Below are positions 61,501 through 64,000 of a stretch of 64,000 nucleotides of DNA, piece after piece (position 1 is the first letter of the stretch; each line of letters starts with the position of its first letter). The stretch lies in NCBI GenBank assembly GCA_028289375.1, contig JANQQK010000060.1, positions 62,001-126,000 of the forward strand, in the 5' to 3' direction. The translations under genes and the position numbers were made by a program. This stretch comes from Phycisphaerae bacterium. Lineage in GTDB: Bacteria > Planctomycetota > Phycisphaerae > UBA1845. Under the pieces are notes generated by a model, which did not search any database, was not told the DNA's origin, and saw only the letters and a program-made list of their open reading frames with translations.

Positions 61501-63030
61501 TCAACGTGTGGGCAAACAATCACCATCGAAGTGTTGCCATCGTGCGGGGACGGAATCCAGGTATCCGGTGAGCAGTGCGATGACGGTGATCTTCTGAATT
61601 CAAACGACTGCACAAACGCGTGCCGCTGGGCGGAATGCGGAGACGGGCTGATTTGGAATGAGGGTGCTGGGGCTGAGCAATGTGACGACGGAAACACAAT
61701 GTCAGGCGACGGGTGCGACGAATCCTGTCAGGTCGAGATTCCGCCCACGTGTGGTGATGGCTCCGTAGACTCTGGGGAGCAATGTGATGATGGTGACGTC
61801 AACAACAACGATGACTGCCTGACTTCATGCCGCACAGCGGTGTGTGGTGATGGGCAGTTGTGGAATCAAGGGAATGGCACCGAGCAATGCGACGACGGAA
61901 ACCGCGTACGTGGAGATGGCTGCGATGACATGTGCCAAGTCGAAGTTTCTGTGTGCGGCAATGGCGTTCGCGAGTTTGGAGAAGAGTGCGACGACGCAAA
62001 TCTGATTGATGGTGACGGTTGCTCGGCATCATGTGAAAATGAGTTCACCCCTTGCGCGCGAGACTGCGATTGTTATACAGCAGCCATCGATGCCGCGAGC
62101 GCAGAGGGGGGCGTGCCAAGCGATTATCTTGACGTCTGCCTCTATCACTATTGCGCTGTTCAGGTTGGCGACACTGAAGGTGTTTGTACGTCCTGCACTC
62201 GTCGTTATGGCAACACATGTGCACCATTCGGTGGCAATGCTCAGACTACGGACATTCTTTGCACGATCGTTGGCTTCGGAGATTACTGTGCTTGTCCGAG
62301 TGGCGATGTCTTCCGGACCGGCGAGAAAGGCCCGAGCGGCTCGCCGATCGGCACTGACGACATCCTTGGTGCAATTGCAGCCTTTGGCGGTGCGAATCCG
62401 TTCGATTGTGACGCGGGGGCGGGGTGCGACATCGAAAACCCACCCATTTCGGATGGATGTGCAGGGGATGTGTCTGCAGCGTCGGCATTGGCAACGTCGG
62501 TCGCATTCACGGGCGATCGCGTTGCGCTGGTCGAAGAACCATCAAAACGTCAACGAAGCGCATACACCGCAAACAACGCGTCGATCTCTTTGGTCCCGCG
62601 CCAGCGCAGAGTTCAAGCTGGTGGTCTCGTCGTTGTTGACGTGTTCGTTATTGGCGTTGAGGGACTAATCGGGTTCGAGGTGGGCGTTGTGATTGACGGC
62701 GGTCGCCGGGGCCACTTCACACTCGAGTCGATCGAAGTCGATACGCAGCGTCGAGACTACGCGTTTGTTGGCTTGGACGCATTTCCTGCCATGGATGTTG
62801 AACTGGGGCGTGTTGGAGGGGCGGTTCTTGCGGGCAGCGTGGACATTGCGGCCAACCGGCAGGCATACGTCGGTACTTATAACTTCCGCGCTTCGGACAA
62901 CGCGACTGGAGCATTCAGTTTGCAAGCACAGAACGAGTACGTTGACATTTTCAGCCAGTTCGCATCACCTACGATTGACCCGATCGAAGATGAGGTGATC
63001 GTCGTAACGAGCAAGGCTCGTGGTCGCTAA
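58537..63030 (+). CDS. Large secreted Cys-rich protein with DUF4215 repeats and dockerin/cohesin-like end
   Basis: 1497 residues. A long N-terminal extension precedes the signal-like helix (LVLKLAAIATLFATSTASRA, about residues 36-55). Then come Cys-rich segments and about eight PTGACC...C repeats of some 40-45 residues (about 150-440), a Gly-rich beta region, a PKD-like domain near residue 745-830, HYR-like domains (about 840-1000), three or four DUF4215-type CGDGxxxxGEQCDDGN Cys-rich repeats (about 1005-1165), and a C-terminal TTDIL...AFG/TDDIL...AFGG pair with a cohesin-like domain. That end closely matches the gene at 2-2221. Probably an extracellular matrix or adhesion protein; no CTERM anchor is seen. 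Confidence 0.85.
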   Translation: MAMQRRKVRIRIPLSESTGLRCVLFDYARCRGSNKDLVLKLAAIATLFATSTASRADSICVGGPLSGIPCIDQSECGICLGTGHACAASSDCNNACSMNPDLPCVDGFDCLGFCSTTGLCSVDSDCPDGGTCHEFAGSCSPAPCNAGTCTPTGACCETNPPFFCCDRTQADCEASGGLYRGDNNNCTDNSCTPPTGACCRSVGPGSFECLSALTQEQCQSDGGTYLGNDSVCDGNPCDPPTGACCNEPEPGLMFCDIENEEICMTFGGSYLGDGSDCSGDPCALPTGACCLTTAQGTVICDDLGATEGMCEQNLGGTYQGDNTTCMSDPCPQPTGACCGGMGGESCFIATEAECEPNFWFGPNSTCFPTNPCSAPLGACCFGANGAQIREEACINGGGVWNGEGTANSVCHRACCFNDLSCQVLSGVQCTSQGGTPAVGGASLCDGQACGSCAPPPQAESPSGCCKNDVAIAAAEALCDTAWIGCRAGCFFAPACTAACDDLRSACRSDTVPACDECQDVGENCEIISTYPSGYGPCRPPYECHLIAPFEGRCGLPNNGGPVAEDVCEASFSRLQCIQAAALGELLTYTEGIAGDAGGGLATSAEVGQIYSRDGKYGCYYTTCRGVGFVVGVGVARVLGEFGVDFGGISGASTAKCVGLDTPIANLGVSACQVFVDSPGRSCELPFDNFPISNGDCTFVGLTGGVGLGVGLGAQSVVYLECQTQTTEVGTFDEFCSLTPSTPQTNVAPVCDAGGPYVASNCPGTTASVSLNGSGSTDPNMDSLEYSWTTNCPGAEITNATSSSPTMNFNSVCSGVCLARLTVSDGTLSSQCCASIGVVDGAPTVTCPADVVVDCSADTSVASTGNATATDTCSPVVTITSSDESVSGCGNTRTITRTFTARDECDTSSTCEQVINVFDTTPPMISCPSDLTVSCTESTHPSHTGSAIATDSCDELPELLFHDVSDLNGCNASGSIVRTWRATDACGRTSTCGQTITIEVLPSCGDGIQVSGEQCDDGDLLNSNDCTNACRWAECGDGLIWNEGAGAEQCDDGNTMSGDGCDESCQVEIPPTCGDGSVDSGEQCDDGDVNNNDDCLTSCRTAVCGDGQLWNQGNGTEQCDDGNRVRGDGCDDMCQVEVSVCGNGVREFGEECDDANLIDGDGCSASCENEFTPCARDCDCYTAAIDAASAEGGVPSDYLDVCLYHYCAVQVGDTEGVCTSCTRRYGNTCAPFGGNAQTTDILCTIVGFGDYCACPSGDVFRTGEKGPSGSPIGTDDILGAIAAFGGANPFDCDAGAGCDIENPPISDGCAGDVSAASALATSVAFTGDRVALVEEPSKRQRSAYTANNASISLVPRQRRVQAGGLVVVDVFVIGVEGLIGFEVGVVIDGGRRGHFTLESIEVDTQRRDYAFVGLDAFPAMDVELGRVGGAVLAGSVDIAANRQAYVGTYNFRASDNATGAFSLQAQNEYVDIFSQFASPTIDPIEDEVIVVTSKARGR

Positions 63031-63648
63031 GTCACACGAGTCTCGACGCAAGTAATGTGCTGGCCTCTTTGTTGGACCGGCAGGGATCAATGAGCGACCC
63101 GATCCCTGTCGGGGGCGGAGTTGCGACGGCCGAGTTGTTAAGAGAAGCGCACACGAAGAATGGTAGCCGGAGTAGTTGGGCAACCGTCGAAGGCGACGTG
63201 CTTGAATCGAGAACCCGCGGTGGAGCCGAACCGCTCGCTCGTCGAGCGCTTCATTCGATCGGAAAATGCGGTCACATAGTACCAGCTCCTGATCCCAGAG
63301 AGAACATGCGATAGAAGTCAGGACAGCATGTGGTCGCATGGGGCAACCCCTGCAGTCGATTGCGAGGTCATGATGGAGGGTCGATTCCAATCCGGGAAAC
63401 TTCAGATTCGCCCGATTGACGTCAGTTGCGTCCAGGCGTGTGGTGGAGAGTGAAGCGTTCTTTGATGCGTTCGTGTGCTCATGTCACGTGTCGGACACCT
63501 CAAATCGGAAGCGCTCCAACCGATGGTTCGAGATTCCTGCGTGCTCGTTTCGCCCGTAGGCCGCGAACTGATCCACGCTTCACTAGTGCCCGACGAGTGA
63601 ATTGCGTTGCGCGACGAATCTTCTCGAAGCCAATGTGCCGCGTTCTGC
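63031..63648. other. Intergenic region between surface gene and TPR gene
   Basis: Convergent genes end at both sides. Besides the hairpin at 63077-63112 I see no supported gene. Several frames exist (for example 63402-63689 and 63426-63716) but none has recognisable features, and they overlap on opposite strands. Confidence 0.45.
63077..63112 (+). terminator. Hairpin behind the large surface gene
   Basis: A 12-bp stem with one G-U pair (63077-63088 with 63101-63112), 46 bases after the stop. No T-run follows, so it may be a factor-dependent or mRNA-stability hairpin. Confidence 0.45.
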
Positions 63649-64000
63649 TCACTGCCATTTTGCGGCCTCGTCCAATCTCCCCCAATCACGATACAACGAC
63701 TCGAGCTGAGACCTGATATCGGACTTCATGTCGTCTGACGTCGCCAGGTCGTGGCATGTCAGGAACCGTTCTTCAGCTTCCGCGTATTTTCCATTCCCGG
63801 CGTAAGCGATTCCAAGCATTTTGCTCCAATACCAGGAGTCTGTGGATTGCGTGGTGTGCTCACTCCATTCTTCCGCGAAGTACGATTCTCCCAATGCGGT
63901 TGCCTGCTCCCAATCATTCTGGGCGAGATACAGACGCATTAACTCATATCGGGATTCCATCGTTGTGGAGTGCCTCGGACCGTAGACTTTGGTACGAAGC
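63649..64000 (-). CDS. Kinesin-light-chain-like TPR protein, 5' end outside window
   Basis: C-terminal 117 residues of a TPR protein; the frame stays open to the right edge and reads KVYGPRHSTTMES, the linker pattern (K-x-x-G-x-x-H-x-x-T) of tandem kinesin-light-chain TPRs. It is thus the end of a longer gene, not a small gene from ATG 63960. In planctomycetes such TPRs often follow Ser/Thr kinase domains, but this cannot be checked here. Confidence 0.75.
   Translation of the reverse strand, partial: LRTKVYGPRHSTTMESRYELMRLYLAQNDWEQATALGESYFAEEWSEHTTQSTDSWYWSKMLGIAYAGNGKYAEAEERFLTCHDLATSDDMKSDIRSQLESLYRDWGRLDEAAKWQ

Noticed and set aside
63402..63716. Overlapping frames on both strands in the last intergenic region
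   Set aside because: Neither has recognised features, they contradict each other, and their composition is typical of random high-GC frames.

Overview
The window most likely comes from a planctomycete (Planctomycetota), perhaps a Phycisphaerae-like lineage. No 16S gene is present, so this is an inference. It rests on several very large secreted Cys- and Asp-rich repeat proteins, dockerin-like C-terminal modules, two kinds of C-terminal sorting signal (an IPTL-CTERM-like type and PEP-CTERM), paired FG-GAP/UnbV and TPR proteins, and a membrane protein ending in the CxxCGYDLxG...CPxCG ribbon common in that phylum.

Region 1 (1-25.2 kb) is a cell-surface locus. It holds a secreted Ig/dockerin-like protein cut by the left edge, a protein with 14 copies of a 60-residue eight-cysteine repeat, and a 3510-residue protein with about 80 copies of a 33-residue thrombospondin-type-3-like calcium-binding unit. 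The last two end in IPTL-CTERM-like anchors. A strong terminator follows, then an exosortase H-type sorting enzyme coupled to an exosortase-associated membrane protein. After that comes a duplicated two-gene module (FG-GAP/ASPIC-UnbV protein plus membrane-anchored TPR protein). I read this as a sorting enzyme encoded beside its giant substrates and possible assembly or adhesion partners.

Region 2 (25.2-35 kb) starts with a polysaccharide deacetylase, a cobalamin-binding-type protein and a DUF885 protein, all on the minus strand. Upstream of them is a complete class III polyhydroxyalkanoate (PHA) locus: phasin, thiolase PhaA, PhaE-like subunit, synthase PhaC, an extra SDR and PhaB-type reductase. 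The regulator PhaR is transcribed divergently, and an inverted repeat in the shared intergenic region is a candidate operator.

Region 3 (35-51 kb) is mixed chromosomal backbone. It includes an FG-GAP/dockerin-like secreted protein, a zinc-ribbon membrane protein whose open frame continues back to a neighbour's stop codon, and a PQQ-propeller lipoprotein. It also carries an SxtJ/carbamoyltransferase/DUF5989 cassette, a Cys-rich lipoprotein, a STAS protein, rplM-rpsI, small redox and cupin proteins, an acyl-CoA dehydrogenase-like protein, a GT39-like glycosyltransferase, an SGNH hydrolase and a PEP-CTERM protein. The PEP-CTERM protein shares its N-terminal domain with the 60-residue-repeat protein of region 1.

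Region 4 (51.1-57.3 kb) is an integrated element beside a CAU-anticodon tRNA gene. It encodes a tyrosine recombinase, an excisionase-like HTH protein, a primase-helicase, replication or regulatory HTH proteins and two unknown proteins. A cluster of TTTGTGTAC-like boxes lies at its control region. Degenerate DNA with an IS3-type transposase remnant follows.

Region 5 (58.5-64 kb) carries a 1497-residue secreted Cys-rich protein whose C-terminal module matches that of the first gene in the window, and the end of a kinesin-light-chain-like TPR gene that runs off the right edge.
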